A stretch of 64,000 nucleotides of DNA from Candidatus Zixiibacteriota bacterium (GTDB taxonomy: Bacteria > Zixibacteria > MSB-5A5 > GN15 > FEB-12): the NCBI GenBank assembly GCA_022571845.1, contig JACZXB010000002.1, positions 169,979 to 233,978 on the forward strand, given 5' to 3'. The notes below the pieces were generated by a model. That model searched no databases and was not told where the DNA came from. It saw only the letters and a list, made by a program, of their open reading frames with translations. Positions within the stretch are counted from its first letter, which is position 1. Every line of letters begins with the position of its first letter. Position numbers and translations under genes: made by a program. Of the stretch, positions 18,124-25,380 are shown one piece after another.

Positions 18124-18564
18124 ATGAAAATCGCTATCGCCGCCGACCACGCCGGTTTTGAATTCAAAGAAAAAATCAAACAAATCCTGATTAAACTCGG
18201 GCACGAGTACATAGACCTGGGTACCGACTCCAAGGAATCAGTCGACTATCCGGATTTCGGCTTAGCGGCCGCCCGCAAGGTTGCCGGCGGTGAGGCAGAC
18301 TACGGCATTACTGTCTGCTGGACCGGCAACGGTATGAATATGGTGGCTAATAAAGTTAATGGTATTCGCGCGGGGACGGCGATTAACGTTGAGATGGCAA
18401 AACTGACCAGACAACACAACGACGCCAACATGCTGACACTATCGCAGAAATTTACACCTGAGGACGACCTCAAAAAGATTGTCAAAGCGTTCCTTGAGAC
18501 CGATTTCGAGGGCGGCCGCCACGTCAAACGGATCAAAAAAATCCACGCTGCCGAAAAGGCGTAG
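18124..18564 (+). CDS. rpiB: Ribose-5-phosphate isomerase B
   Basis: 146 residues of the RpiB/LacAB fold: MKIAIAADHAGFEFKEKI at the N-terminus, DLGTDSKESVDYPDFG, and the phosphate/active-site loop ITVCWTGNGMNMVANKVNGIRAG. C65 is the usual catalytic base. The next residue is Trp where classic RpiB has Gly (C-G-T/S-G), a variation that could narrow the sugar pocket. It interconverts ribose-5-P and ribulose-5-P in the pentose phosphate pathway, in the cytoplasm. ATG 18124 directly follows repeat DNA. An allose-6-P or other sugar-phosphate isomerase role is the alternative. Confidence 0.88.
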   Translation: MKIAIAADHAGFEFKEKIKQILIKLGHEYIDLGTDSKESVDYPDFGLAAARKVAGGEADYGITVCWTGNGMNMVANKVNGIRAGTAINVEMAKLTRQHNDANMLTLSQKFTPEDDLKKIVKAFLETDFEGGRHVKRIKKIHAAEKA

Positions 18565-18688
18565 GGGGAAAGCTAATTAAATAATGAAGGCAGGCGGGGA
18601 AATTTGCCGTCTCCGAAATGATTGTATTATTGAAATAGTAGTAGTGATTAAGTGGTTTTAGGATTCAAATTTTAACAAAGGGGGAATA

Positions 18689-18991
18689 ATGGCTCGTAAC
18701 CCTAACACAGATAGCGGCGGTGGGCATTTTGATGCCTTTACCATAGAAGCTGTGTGGAAAAAAGGAAAACCTGAAGAAAAGTATGTTGGGTTCAGAAAGG
18801 ATGTATGTGGCGCAAGTATGAAGAGGGTACTTTATGGTAAGACAGAGAAGTGGGGCTGGGAGATTGATCATATCAAGCCTGTTTCTGCTGGTGGATCAGA
18901 TGATTTGAATAATCTGCAACCTTTACAGTGGGAGAATAATCGTCATAAAGGGGACGATTATGCAGACTGGTCATGCAAAGTCAAACAGTGA
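18689..18991 (+). CDS. Small stand-alone HNH endonuclease-like protein
   Basis: 100 residues. The C-terminal half has an HNH/beta-beta-alpha-metal motif: WEIDHIKPVSAGGSDDLNNL followed by QPLQWENNRHKGD, giving D60-H61, N75 and N84/H86 as likely metal and catalytic residues. No zinc-knuckle cysteine pairs are present. GGGGGAA upstream is a usable ribosome site for ATG 18689. It lies alone in an AT-rich stretch with an RNase H gene and two small membrane proteins. It is probably a nuclease with no known partner; a restriction or defence role is a guess. Confidence 0.78.
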   Translation: MARNPNTDSGGGHFDAFTIEAVWKKGKPEEKYVGFRKDVCGASMKRVLYGKTEKWGWEIDHIKPVSAGGSDDLNNLQPLQWENNRHKGDDYADWSCKVKQ

Positions 18992-19078
18992 ATAGTACTG
19001 CTAATCAGACTCGTTGGCGGAAGGTGTCCAAGTCTGACCAGTGTTCGAGTTATTTGTTATTGTAAGGTAATATAGATT

Positions 19079-19438
19079 ATGGAAGAGCTATTGAGGGAAG
19101 TCATAATTGAGCCACTCAATTCGCCAACTATACTTTGGCTAACTATTGCATACTTGATTTGCGAGTCCATTACAACATACAGCACAAGGCTGATACAATT
19201 TCATACCAGGGATTTTCACAGTGGGGTGGCTTTGGATGCGCAGGGGCGCATGCTTCCGGACTGGGTAGGCTTTTTTGTATTTTTGGGTTGGGGGTTGCTT
19301 ATTTCAATTGTTGTGCTGAATTGGAAGTATGCTATTGCACTATTTGTAATCAAGTTTATTCTAAAAGTAATACCTGTGTTAGAGAATATTGGTGCCGCAA
19401 TTATGAGCCCTTTCCTTAAGGATGAACCTAGATACTGA
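19079..19438 (+). CDS. Small membrane protein of unknown function (119 aa)
   Basis: Unrecognised. Hydrophobic stretches at about 18-30 (PTILWLTIAYLICES), 62-82 (WVGFFVFLGWGLLISIVVLNW) and 84-98 (AIALFVIKFILKVIPV) suggest two or three membrane segments. A short loop (HTRDFHSGVALDAQGRMLPD) lies between the first two. There is no known motif. The gene lies between the HNH and RNase H genes on the same strand with gaps of 40-90 bases, so they may be co-transcribed. Confidence 0.6.
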   Translation: MEELLREVIIEPLNSPTILWLTIAYLICESITTYSTRLIQFHTRDFHSGVALDAQGRMLPDWVGFFVFLGWGLLISIVVLNWKYAIALFVIKFILKVIPVLENIGAAIMSPFLKDEPRY

Positions 19439-19480
19439 AATCAGTTATGAACTGATTCTATCTCTTATAACGGGCATTCA

Positions 19481-20278
19481 ATGTTCAGAGAGAACAAATT
19501 ATATATTTACTGTGATGGTTCCTGCTTATCTAGTCCGCGACGAGGTGGCGTTGGAGTTAGATACATACAAGTTGATAGAGAAGGGATAGAACATAGATAT
19601 GACCACCAAGACTTTGGCTACAAAGGGTGCACAAATCAGGAAATGGAGCTACATGCCTGCATAGAAGGACTACGGCATTCTCAAAAGTACAAATTCGATG
19701 TAGAATACGATTCAATTGAAATAAGAACTGACTCAAGATATGTCGTTGAGTTCAAGAACCATGCCATATTTAAATGGCCCAAACAAGGCTGGTTGAATAA
19801 GGATCGCAGGCCGATTGAAAACGTTCAACAATGGAAAGATCTTGTGAGGTGGATCAAGAAAATTAAACTCAAAGTAGATATTGAGTGGGTACAAGGACAT
19901 TCTACAGATATGGATAATAGGGCGGTCGATAGAATGGCAAAAGAAGCAGCTCAGTATGCTTTCAATCCTCCGTTAAAAATTTCGACTCCCAGAAGAAAGC
20001 TGACTAATGAATCAGTCCAGATTGGATCAATAAAAAATGTTGGACAAAGGATATCAATCAAAATCATTACGAGTTATCCACTCAATGAGCAGAAGTTGGC
20101 GAAATACAGATGCGAGGTAATATCTAAGAGAAGTAAATATTATGGCAATGTAGATTTTATTTATGCAGATGAAACAATAGATATAAGAGCATATCATTCC
20201 TACGTTGTTACGTTGAACAAAGAAGTTGGCAATCCAAGGATCGTCAGGGTGATAAAAGAGATTGAGAAAAATAAATAA
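19481..20278 (+). CDS. RNase HI-like protein with a C-terminal extension
   Basis: 265 residues. Residues 5-160 form a complete RNase HI domain: D12 (YCDGS), E56 (NQEMELHAC), D84 (IRTDSRYVV), H140 (WVQGHS) and D150 (NRAVDRMAKEA) match the catalytic D-E-D-(H)-D set. The KWPKQGWLNKDRRPIENVQQW segment matches the basic protrusion that grips RNA/DNA hybrids. About 100 extra residues (165-265) follow, beta-rich and unrelated to anything I recognise. Normal bacterial RNase HI is about 150 residues. The AT-rich coding style and island setting suggest an acquired accessory copy rather than the housekeeping rnhA. Confidence 0.85.
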   Translation: MFRENKLYIYCDGSCLSSPRRGGVGVRYIQVDREGIEHRYDHQDFGYKGCTNQEMELHACIEGLRHSQKYKFDVEYDSIEIRTDSRYVVEFKNHAIFKWPKQGWLNKDRRPIENVQQWKDLVRWIKKIKLKVDIEWVQGHSTDMDNRAVDRMAKEAAQYAFNPPLKISTPRRKLTNESVQIGSIKNVGQRISIKIITSYPLNEQKLAKYRCEVISKRSKYYGNVDFIYADETIDIRAYHSYVVTLNKEVGNPRIVRVIKEIEKNK

Positions 20279-20325
20279 GCAACAGATGTGCATAACCGTA
20301 GACGGCGAAGAAGTATGAGGCTGCT

Positions 20326-20616
20326 ATGATCCTACGTATAATGATAGCGCTTGCAATGACAGCATTTTGTGCGTGGCAAGGACTAGAAGTTTCTTCAGTG
20401 CCAACTGAGGCAGGTAGAAACTACTTTCCATTCATATATTTCACAGTACCATTTCTTCTTTGGGGTGGCCTGAACCCGATGGGTATGATAACTTGGCCAC
20501 TTGCCACAATTTTGCTGCTTGTTCAAGGGCATTGGATAGTAGGATGGATACCTGTTGCGCTGGTACTATTCAACGTTGTTATGAATGAACAATTGAAAAA
20601 ACGAGTGACAGATTAG
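20326..20616 (+). CDS. Small membrane protein of unknown function (96 aa)
   Basis: Unrecognised. Hydrophobic segments are MILRIMIALAMTAFCAW (1-17), FPFIYFTVPFLLWGG (34-48), MITWPLATILLLVQGHW (54-70) and IVGWIPVALVLFNVV (71-85), so three or four membrane passes. A short basic tail (EQLKKRVTD) follows. It is the last plus-strand gene of the AT-rich 18.6-20.6 kb stretch, 47 bases after the RNase H gene. Confidence 0.55.
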   Translation: MILRIMIALAMTAFCAWQGLEVSSVPTEAGRNYFPFIYFTVPFLLWGGLNPMGMITWPLATILLLVQGHWIVGWIPVALVLFNVVMNEQLKKRVTD

Positions 20617-20750
20617 CCCGGGGCCGGGGTGGCCCACCCTTCGGCTCTCGAGACTCCTACGGGACTTCGTACGCTTCGGGACTTTGTGCGCTCGGGACTA
20701 TGCCATGAATGGCGGCCTACCCGGCCACACCGAAAATAACTATCACCCAA
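20617..20750. repeat. Palindrome-rich repeat debris
   Basis: It includes GGCCGGGGTGGCCCACCC, then GACTCCTACGGGACTTCG and three related CGGGACTT/CGGGACTA units, and GGCGGCCTACCCGGCC. The ACGGGACTT units resemble the repeat at 3128-3150. It marks the right edge of the accessory island. Confidence 0.6.
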
Positions 20751-20797
20751 ACTGAACCTAAATTCGGGGGCAGGTCAGTTCAATAAACAGGATTGTT

Positions 20798-21460
20798 CTA
20801 TTTTAGAAGTAGCATCCTTTTTGACTCAACAAAATCCCCAGCCTGTAAGCGGTAGAAATAGACACCGGATGATACGACCTTGCCTGCTTTGTCGGCGCCG
20901 TCCCAGTAGACGGTATGGCTGCCGGCACTTTTGGATCCTTCAACGATGGTATTGACCTTTTGACCCATGACGTTGTAGATGGAAATTGTTACTTGTGACC
21001 TGGCTGGGAGGGTATATCTAATGGTGGTCGATAAATTGAACGGATTGGGATAGTTCTGACTTATAGAATAACTATCTGGTAACTCTTGCGGGAGGTCATC
21101 ATTGATATCTGTTGCAACCGTCATGAAGATGGTATCAACCATATCGAGAGGATGTACCAGGCAGCTATATGGAAACGGTCCGGCACCATCTGCAGAAGTA
21201 AACTGGAGTACAAATTCGAATCCAGTTGAGCTCGAGGTTCCAGAATTCCATTGTTTGGGCGACGATGGGTCGGCAGCAATAGTATGAGGGACTCCACCTA
21301 ATTCCCATGTCCAGCGGACAGAATCCCCCGCCATGACGGTTGTACCGAGTGGCGACAAAGAATTGTTTAAGACTGAGATATCGTGAATGGTGGCGTGGGC
21401 GGGGACGCTACATATAAAAAGCAGGCCTACCCATAACTGAAACTTTAACTGTTTACTCAT
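20798..21460 (-). CDS. Secreted cupredoxin with T9SS-type C-terminal sorting domain
   Basis: 220 residues. A signal peptide (1-23, ending AHA) is followed by a plastocyanin-like domain (about 24-113) with all type-1 copper ligands visible: H59 (GVPHT), then C100, H103 and M107 in YSCLVHPLDM. After a short linker, residues 135-220 form a Por-secretion-type tail (SQNYPNPFNLSTTIRYTLP, VTISIYNVMGQKV, SGVYFYRLQAGDF, KRMLLLK), the sorting domain of type IX secretion in FCB bacteria. It is expected to be a surface-attached or released blue copper electron carrier. No redox partner gene is adjacent. A GGAAGGG ribosome site lies upstream. Confidence 0.88.
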   Translation of the reverse strand: MSKQLKFQLWVGLLFICSVPAHATIHDISVLNNSLSPLGTTVMAGDSVRWTWELGGVPHTIAADPSSPKQWNSGTSSSTGFEFVLQFTSADGAGPFPYSCLVHPLDMVDTIFMTVATDINDDLPQELPDSYSISQNYPNPFNLSTTIRYTLPARSQVTISIYNVMGQKVNTIVEGSKSAGSHTVYWDGADKAGKVVSSGVYFYRLQAGDFVESKRMLLLK

Positions 21461-21902
21461 AGGATTTTACTCCCTTCCTAAAAATTACTACATTTTATTA
21501 TTCAAATCCGTTTAGGACACTTACAGCAGATGTTTATAGCTATGATGATTGCAGAGAAAATTAGGTGTTGGCATCTTTACAGCTCCGAATTATTTACAGA
21601 CGAAAAAAGGTCTACGCTAGCCACAAACATCTATTAAAAATAAATTATAATAGTAGTCATTGACTGTCAATTAAAATTTTTGATAGGTCAATAGTTACTT
21701 GAAGTTAAAGTGAGTAAGTTCAAGTTAAATGAATTTCGATGTTAGAACTTTTTTAGAAGAGCGACCGTCAAGTAACTGATAGAAATACACTTAAGGTTCA
21801 CTTTATTAAAGTGTTTTTAAACGGCTATTACTACCGCCGGGGTGGCGGCTTCCTAGAATTCCTCTCCTTGACCGCGCACAGCCTAACCGGTAATTTGCCA
21901 CA
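21461..21902. other. 442-base non-coding region
   Basis: No ORF or RNA gene was recognised. An AGTTACTTGA / TCAAGTAACT inverted pair lies at 21693-21702 and 21768-21777. A short CACTT-TATTA-AAGTG hairpin with a T-run lies at about 21799-21818, a weak terminator candidate. The rest is AT-rich with TTAAAT/AAGTTA tracts and must contain the minus-strand promoter of the cupredoxin gene. Confidence 0.4.
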
Positions 21903-22379
21903 ATGCTGCTACTTTTTCTGACTCTGCTGCTAATAGGACCTTATCTGATTTTGACAGTTGTTCAAAAGATTAATCCGAATATTCAAATCTCTGACGCCAC
22001 GAAATTCAGAATAGGGGTTTCGCTTTTATTTTTTGTTGGAGCGATGGGACATTTTACCAAGACCGCCGAAATGGCGCGGATAATTCCGCCGATATTTCCG
22101 AACCCGGAGCAAATGGTTATTCTCACTGCCTTTCCGGAATTGTTCGGTGTCATAGGATTATGGATTCCAAAACTCCGAAAATTGACGGGTGTATTGCTAA
22201 TAGCATGGCTCATAGGAATATTACCTTTCAACATATATGCAGCAATTGAGCGCATCGATGTCGGCGGGCATGGAGCCGGTCCGGTCTATTTGCTAATCAG
22301 AGTGCCGCTTCAGTTTCTGGCAATGTGGTGTACTTATGTGGCGGCGGAGTTAAATTGGTTTAAGCCTCAACCTAAATAG
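21903..22379 (+). CDS. DoxX-like membrane protein
   Basis: 158 residues with four predicted membrane helices: N-terminal MLLLFLTLLLIGPYLILTVV, FRIGVSLLFFVGAMGHF, LTAFPELFGVIGLWI and LTGVLLIAWLIGILPFNIYAA, plus a final amphipathic FLAMWCTYVAAEL. The F-x-x-G-x-x-H-F start and the LGVIGLW/LRKLTG core are typical of the DoxX/DUF4267-like family of small inner-membrane proteins, whose function is poorly known (some act with oxidoreductases). It is transcribed toward glyA but separated from it by a strong promoter, so it is probably independent. Confidence 0.7.
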   Translation: MLLLFLTLLLIGPYLILTVVQKINPNIQISDATKFRIGVSLLFFVGAMGHFTKTAEMARIIPPIFPNPEQMVILTAFPELFGVIGLWIPKLRKLTGVLLIAWLIGILPFNIYAAIERIDVGGHGAGPVYLLIRVPLQFLAMWCTYVAAELNWFKPQPK

Positions 22380-22396
22380 CTCCCAAATCCCTTTTG

Positions 22397-22425
22397 TTGA
22401 CCCTGCCTTTTGTTTTCTGTATAAT
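22397..22425 (+). promoter_or_regulatory. Sigma-70 promoter of glyA
   Basis: TTGACC, a 17-base spacer, then TATAAT. It matches consensus at 11 of 12 positions. The predicted start near 22432 leaves a 95-base leader before the glyA ATG at 22527. Confidence 0.8.
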
Positions 22426-22442
22426 TCTTATATGGGGCAGAC

Positions 22443-22508
22443 GTGGACTCGCCGGGGCAGACTGTCCACGATAATTGTCAGGACTACGCCAAGGAGGCGA
22501 GTCCTGAC
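22443..22508 (+). promoter_or_regulatory. Structured leader of glyA (two hairpins)
   Basis: Hairpin 1 pairs GTGGAC (22443) with GTCCAC (22464). Hairpin 2 pairs GTCAGGACT with AGTCCTGAC, with an inner CGCC/GGCG extension and an AAGGA loop (22477-22508), a 13-bp stem. GGGGCAGAC occurs twice within 30 bases. It could be a dispersed palindrome family or a cis-regulatory leader. It does not look like a glycine or SAM/THF riboswitch. Confidence 0.5.
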
Positions 22509-22526
22509 CTACAAGAGAAGAAAGCT

Positions 22527-23783
22527 ATGTCATACTTAAAAGAATCAGACCCCGAAATATATCAGGCCATATTAGATGAAACCGGGCGGCAGGCTAACCA
22601 GCTGGAACTGATAGCCTCGGAGAATTTCGTTTCCGAAGCGGTCATGGAAGCAGTCGGTTCTGTCATGACCAACAAATACGCCGAGGGTTACCCGGGCAGG
22701 CGCTACTACGGCGGCTGTGAGTTTGTTGACAATGCCGAAAACCTGGCGCGTGACCGTTTAAAGGAATTGTTTGGCTGTGAGCATGCTAATGTACAGCCGC
22801 ATTCCGGCTCGCAGGCCAATATGGCGGTTTATTTTGCAGCGCTAAAACCGGGCGACAAAGTGATGGGGCTCGACCTCTCCCACGGCGGGCATCTGACCCA
22901 CGGCCATCCCATAAATTTTTCGGGCTTTCTATACGACTTTACCGCCTATCAGGTTGAAATGGTTTCTGAAGTAATCGACTACGACAAACTGATAGAAACC
23001 GCCAAGAAAGAAAAACCAAAAATGATAATGGTCGGCGCTTCGGCCTATCCGCGCATTTTAGATTTCGCCAAATTCCGTGAAGCCTGCGACGCCTGCGGCG
23101 CCTTGATGGTGGTTGATATCGCCCACATAGCGGGACTGGTCGCGGCCGGGATTCATCCCTCGCCGGTACCCTACGCCGATTTTGTAACTTCGACAACGCA
23201 TAAGACTTTGCGCGGCCCTCGCGGCGGAATAATAATGTGCAAAGAAAAATATGCCGCCGATCTCGATAGAATGGTCATGCCGGGCATACAGGGCGGACCG
23301 CTGATGCATGTCATAGCAGGCAAGGCGGTAGCATTCCGCGAAGCATTATCCGAAGAGTTCAAAAGTTATCAAAGAAAGATAGTCGACAACGCCCGCCGTT
23401 TGGCGCAAGCTCTCAAAGACCGCACTTACAAAATAGTGTCCGGCGGCACCGACACCCATCTGTTGTTAGTTTCGTTTTTGCTTGTCGACAAGCTGACCGG
23501 GAAAATAGCGGAGAAGGCTCTGGACAAAGCCGGTCTGACGGTGAACAAAAACACGGTGCCATTTGATACCGAAAAGCCGTTTGTAACTTCGGGCATCAGA
23601 ATCGGCACTCCGGCGGTCACCACCCGGGGGATGGGCAGCGACGAGATGATTAAGATAGCGGGTTTTATCGACCGGGCTGTCAAAAACCGCAAAAATGACG
23701 AAGTACTGGCAGAGATAAAAGCCGAGGTGGCCGAATTATGTCGGAAATTCCCGCTTTATCAAAAAAGATTACAGGAAGCATAA
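22527..23783 (+). CDS. glyA: Serine hydroxymethyltransferase
   Basis: 418 residues from the Met of [15 protein letters not shown]; the ORF track extends to 22443, but those 28 residues are the structured leader. This PLP enzyme converts serine and tetrahydrofolate to glycine and 5,10-methylene-THF. Diagnostic segments are [20 protein letters not shown] (N-terminal), [23 protein letters not shown], and the PLP-lysine motif [14 protein letters not shown] (about 230). It probably shares a transcript with the MTH1187-family and cutA genes that follow at 3-base spacing or overlap. Confidence 0.96.
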   Translation: MSYLKESDPEIYQAILDETGRQANQLELIASENFVSEAVMEAVGSVMTNKYAEGYPGRRYYGGCEFVDNAENLARDRLKELFGCEHANVQPHSGSQANMAVYFAALKPGDKVMGLDLSHGGHLTHGHPINFSGFLYDFTAYQVEMVSEVIDYDKLIETAKKEKPKMIMVGASAYPRILDFAKFREACDACGALMVVDIAHIAGLVAAGIHPSPVPYADFVTSTTHKTLRGPRGGIIMCKEKYAADLDRMVMPGIQGGPLMHVIAGKAVAFREALSEEFKSYQRKIVDNARRLAQALKDRTYKIVSGGTDTHLLLVSFLLVDKLTGKIAEKALDKAGLTVNKNTVPFDTEKPFVTSGIRIGTPAVTTRGMGSDEMIKIAGFIDRAVKNRKNDEVLAEIKAEVAELCRKFPLYQKRLQEA

Positions 23784-23786
23784 ATC

Positions 23787-24095
23787 ATGATATTTCAACT
23801 GACTATATTCCCGACAGATAAGGGCAAATCCGGCGTTTCAGCCGATATTGCCCGGGTTATTGATATTATCGACCGCTCAGGGCTGCCCTACAAAATCAAC
23901 GCTATGTCCACTATTATTGAGGGGGACTGGGGCGAGGTTATGGCGGTTATTAATAAAGCCAGGCTTAAACTAAAAGAGACCTGCAGCCGACTATATATAG
24001 TAATCTCGGTTGATGATAGAGAGGGCGCCGGAAACAGACTCGAGGGCAAGGTTGGGTCACTTGAAACTGAATTAGGCAGAAAGGTCAAGAAATAA
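23787..24095 (+). CDS. MTH1187/YkoF-type thiamine-binding family protein
   Basis: 102 residues of the DUF77/MTH1187 ferredoxin-like fold: IFQLTIFPTDKGKSGVSADIARVIDIID, then LPYKINAMSTIIEGDWGEVMAVINKA, and LYIVISVDDREG. Members form small homotetramers and several bind thiamine or pyrimidine precursors; no catalytic role is established. It starts 3 bases after glyA and its TAA overlaps the cutA ATG, so the three genes look co-translated. Confidence 0.82.
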   Translation: MIFQLTIFPTDKGKSGVSADIARVIDIIDRSGLPYKINAMSTIIEGDWGEVMAVINKARLKLKETCSRLYIVISVDDREGAGNRLEGKVGSLETELGRKVKK

Positions 24096-24427
24096 TGGAA
24101 AATATGAGAGTAGTATTCGTGACTGTCCCCATGGACATAGCCGATAAAATGGCCAAAGCGATTGTCGAAAAACGCCTGGCTGCCTGCACCTCTGTTATCT
24201 CTACTGTAAAATCATATTATTACTGGGAAGGTCAGCTAAAAGACGACCATGAAAGCCTATTGATACTAAAGACCACTATGTCAAAAATAGACGATCTGAT
24301 TACTTTTATCAAATCTGAACACCCTTACGATGTCCCTGAAATCATTGCTGTGCCTGTTGCTGAGGGGTTGCCGGATTATGTCAACTGGGTCATTGAAGAA
24401 ACGGGCAAAACTGCCGAGACCGCCTAA
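24095..24427 (+). CDS. cutA: Divalent-cation tolerance protein CutA
   Basis: 110 residues, the standard trimeric CutA1 length. Family signatures: VFVTVPMDIADKMAKAIVEKRLAACTSVI, YYYWEGQLKDDHESLLILKTT and HPYDVPEIIAVPVAEGLPDYVNWV. Linked genetically to copper tolerance in E. coli but with uncertain biochemistry; it has the PII-like ferredoxin fold. TAATG overlap with the preceding gene indicates translational coupling. Confidence 0.93.
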   Translation: MENMRVVFVTVPMDIADKMAKAIVEKRLAACTSVISTVKSYYYWEGQLKDDHESLLILKTTMSKIDDLITFIKSEHPYDVPEIIAVPVAEGLPDYVNWVIEETGKTAETA

Positions 24428-24490
24428 TCAGCGGTTGATTTTCCAGCTATAGTCCGATATTTTCTGCAAGTGCTCCGGTAGCGCTTGACT

Positions 24491-25222
24491 ATGACTGACA
24501 CCAAAAAAAATAACTATTCAGTGCCTTTCCTGGATCATCTGGAAGATCTCAGGTGGCGTTTACTTAAAGCTGTTATTTCTCTAATAGTTGCTGCCGGCGG
24601 TTGCTTTTATTTCGCTGATTATATCGTAGCTTTTATTATCAAACCATTGGGGGATACCAAGCTTTACGTGACCGAGGTTACCGGCTCTTTTTATGCCTAT
24701 CTGAAAATTTCTCTTATTGCCGGCGTGATGGCCGCCTTGCCGGTTATTTTTTATCAGCTTTGGTCGTTTGTTTCACCGGGACTATACCGGAGCGAGAAGA
24801 TTCTGGTGCTGCCGCTGGTGGCAGTTTCAACTCTGCTTTTTTTAAGCGGGGCAGCTTTTTGCTATTATTTGGTGCTGCCTATTGCCTTGAGTTTCTTGAT
24901 AGGGTTTTCAGGAGATTTGCTCAGCCCGATTATTACTGTTGGCAGCTATATTTCATTTATCGGAATGCTTCTGTTGGCTTTTGGCTTTGGTTTCGAAATT
25001 CCGGTCGTTGCTTACTTTTTGGGGAAAATCGGCATAATCTCTACTAAGACACTCAAAAAAGGCCGTCGCTACGCCATTGTATTAATTCTGGTATTTGCTG
25101 CTTTTTTGACGCCAACCCCCGATGTTGCCACTCAGCTGATGCTGGCTGTGCCGCTTTATATTCTTTATGAAATTTCAATTGTAATAGTTCACTTTACTGG
25201 CTATAAGCCTCAAAAAGAATGA
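24491..25222 (+). CDS. tatC: Sec-independent protein translocase subunit TatC
   Basis: 243 residues from ATG 24491; the TTG at 24485 in the track lies in a short leader hairpin and is less likely. Six membrane helices are visible. The N-terminal VPFLDHLEDLRWRLLKAV is the signature that contacts twin-arginine signals. FYQLWSFVSPGLYRSEK is the first periplasmic/cytoplasmic loop motif, and the rest includes FGFGFEIPVVAYFLGKIG and TPTPDVATQLMLAVPLYILYE. It exports folded proteins. No tatA/tatB lies next to it, so the partners are elsewhere. Confidence 0.95.
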   Translation: MTDTKKNNYSVPFLDHLEDLRWRLLKAVISLIVAAGGCFYFADYIVAFIIKPLGDTKLYVTEVTGSFYAYLKISLIAGVMAALPVIFYQLWSFVSPGLYRSEKILVLPLVAVSTLLFLSGAAFCYYLVLPIALSFLIGFSGDLLSPIITVGSYISFIGMLLLAFGFGFEIPVVAYFLGKIGIISTKTLKKGRRYAIVLILVFAAFLTPTPDVATQLMLAVPLYILYEISIVIVHFTGYKPQKE

Positions 25223-25286
25223 TTAATTCTTAGCCTTGACAAAGATGAGTTAAGGGATAAATTAGACCTGTTTGGTACCAAGGCCG

Positions 25287-25358
25287 GCGGGTGTAATTCA
25301 GCGGTAGAATGCAAGCTTCCCAAGCTTGACGTCGTGGGTTCGACTCCCATCACCCGCT
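25287..25358 (+). tRNA. tRNA-Gly (anticodon CCC)
   Basis: The acceptor stem GCGGGTG/CACCCGC pairs perfectly. The D arm is ATTCAGCGGTAGAAT, the anticodon arm CAAGC-TTCCCAA-GCTTG places CCC at 34-36, and the T arm GTGGG-TTCGACT-CCCAT includes one G-U. The CCA end is not encoded. It lies between tatC and the DUF512 gene and reads GGG codons. Confidence 0.93.
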
Positions 25359-25380
25359 ATTAGATTATGAAAGAGAGAAG

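Noticed and set aside
18689-18991. HNH gene as an intron-borne or phage homing endonuclease
   Set aside because: No interrupted host gene, intron core or phage genes lie around it.
22443-22526. 28-residue N-terminal extension of GlyA
   Set aside because: The stretch is the hairpin leader; GlyA homology begins at the Met at 22527.
22427-22526. Glycine, SAM or THF riboswitch before glyA
   Set aside because: The conserved cores of these riboswitches are not seen; only simple palindromes are present.
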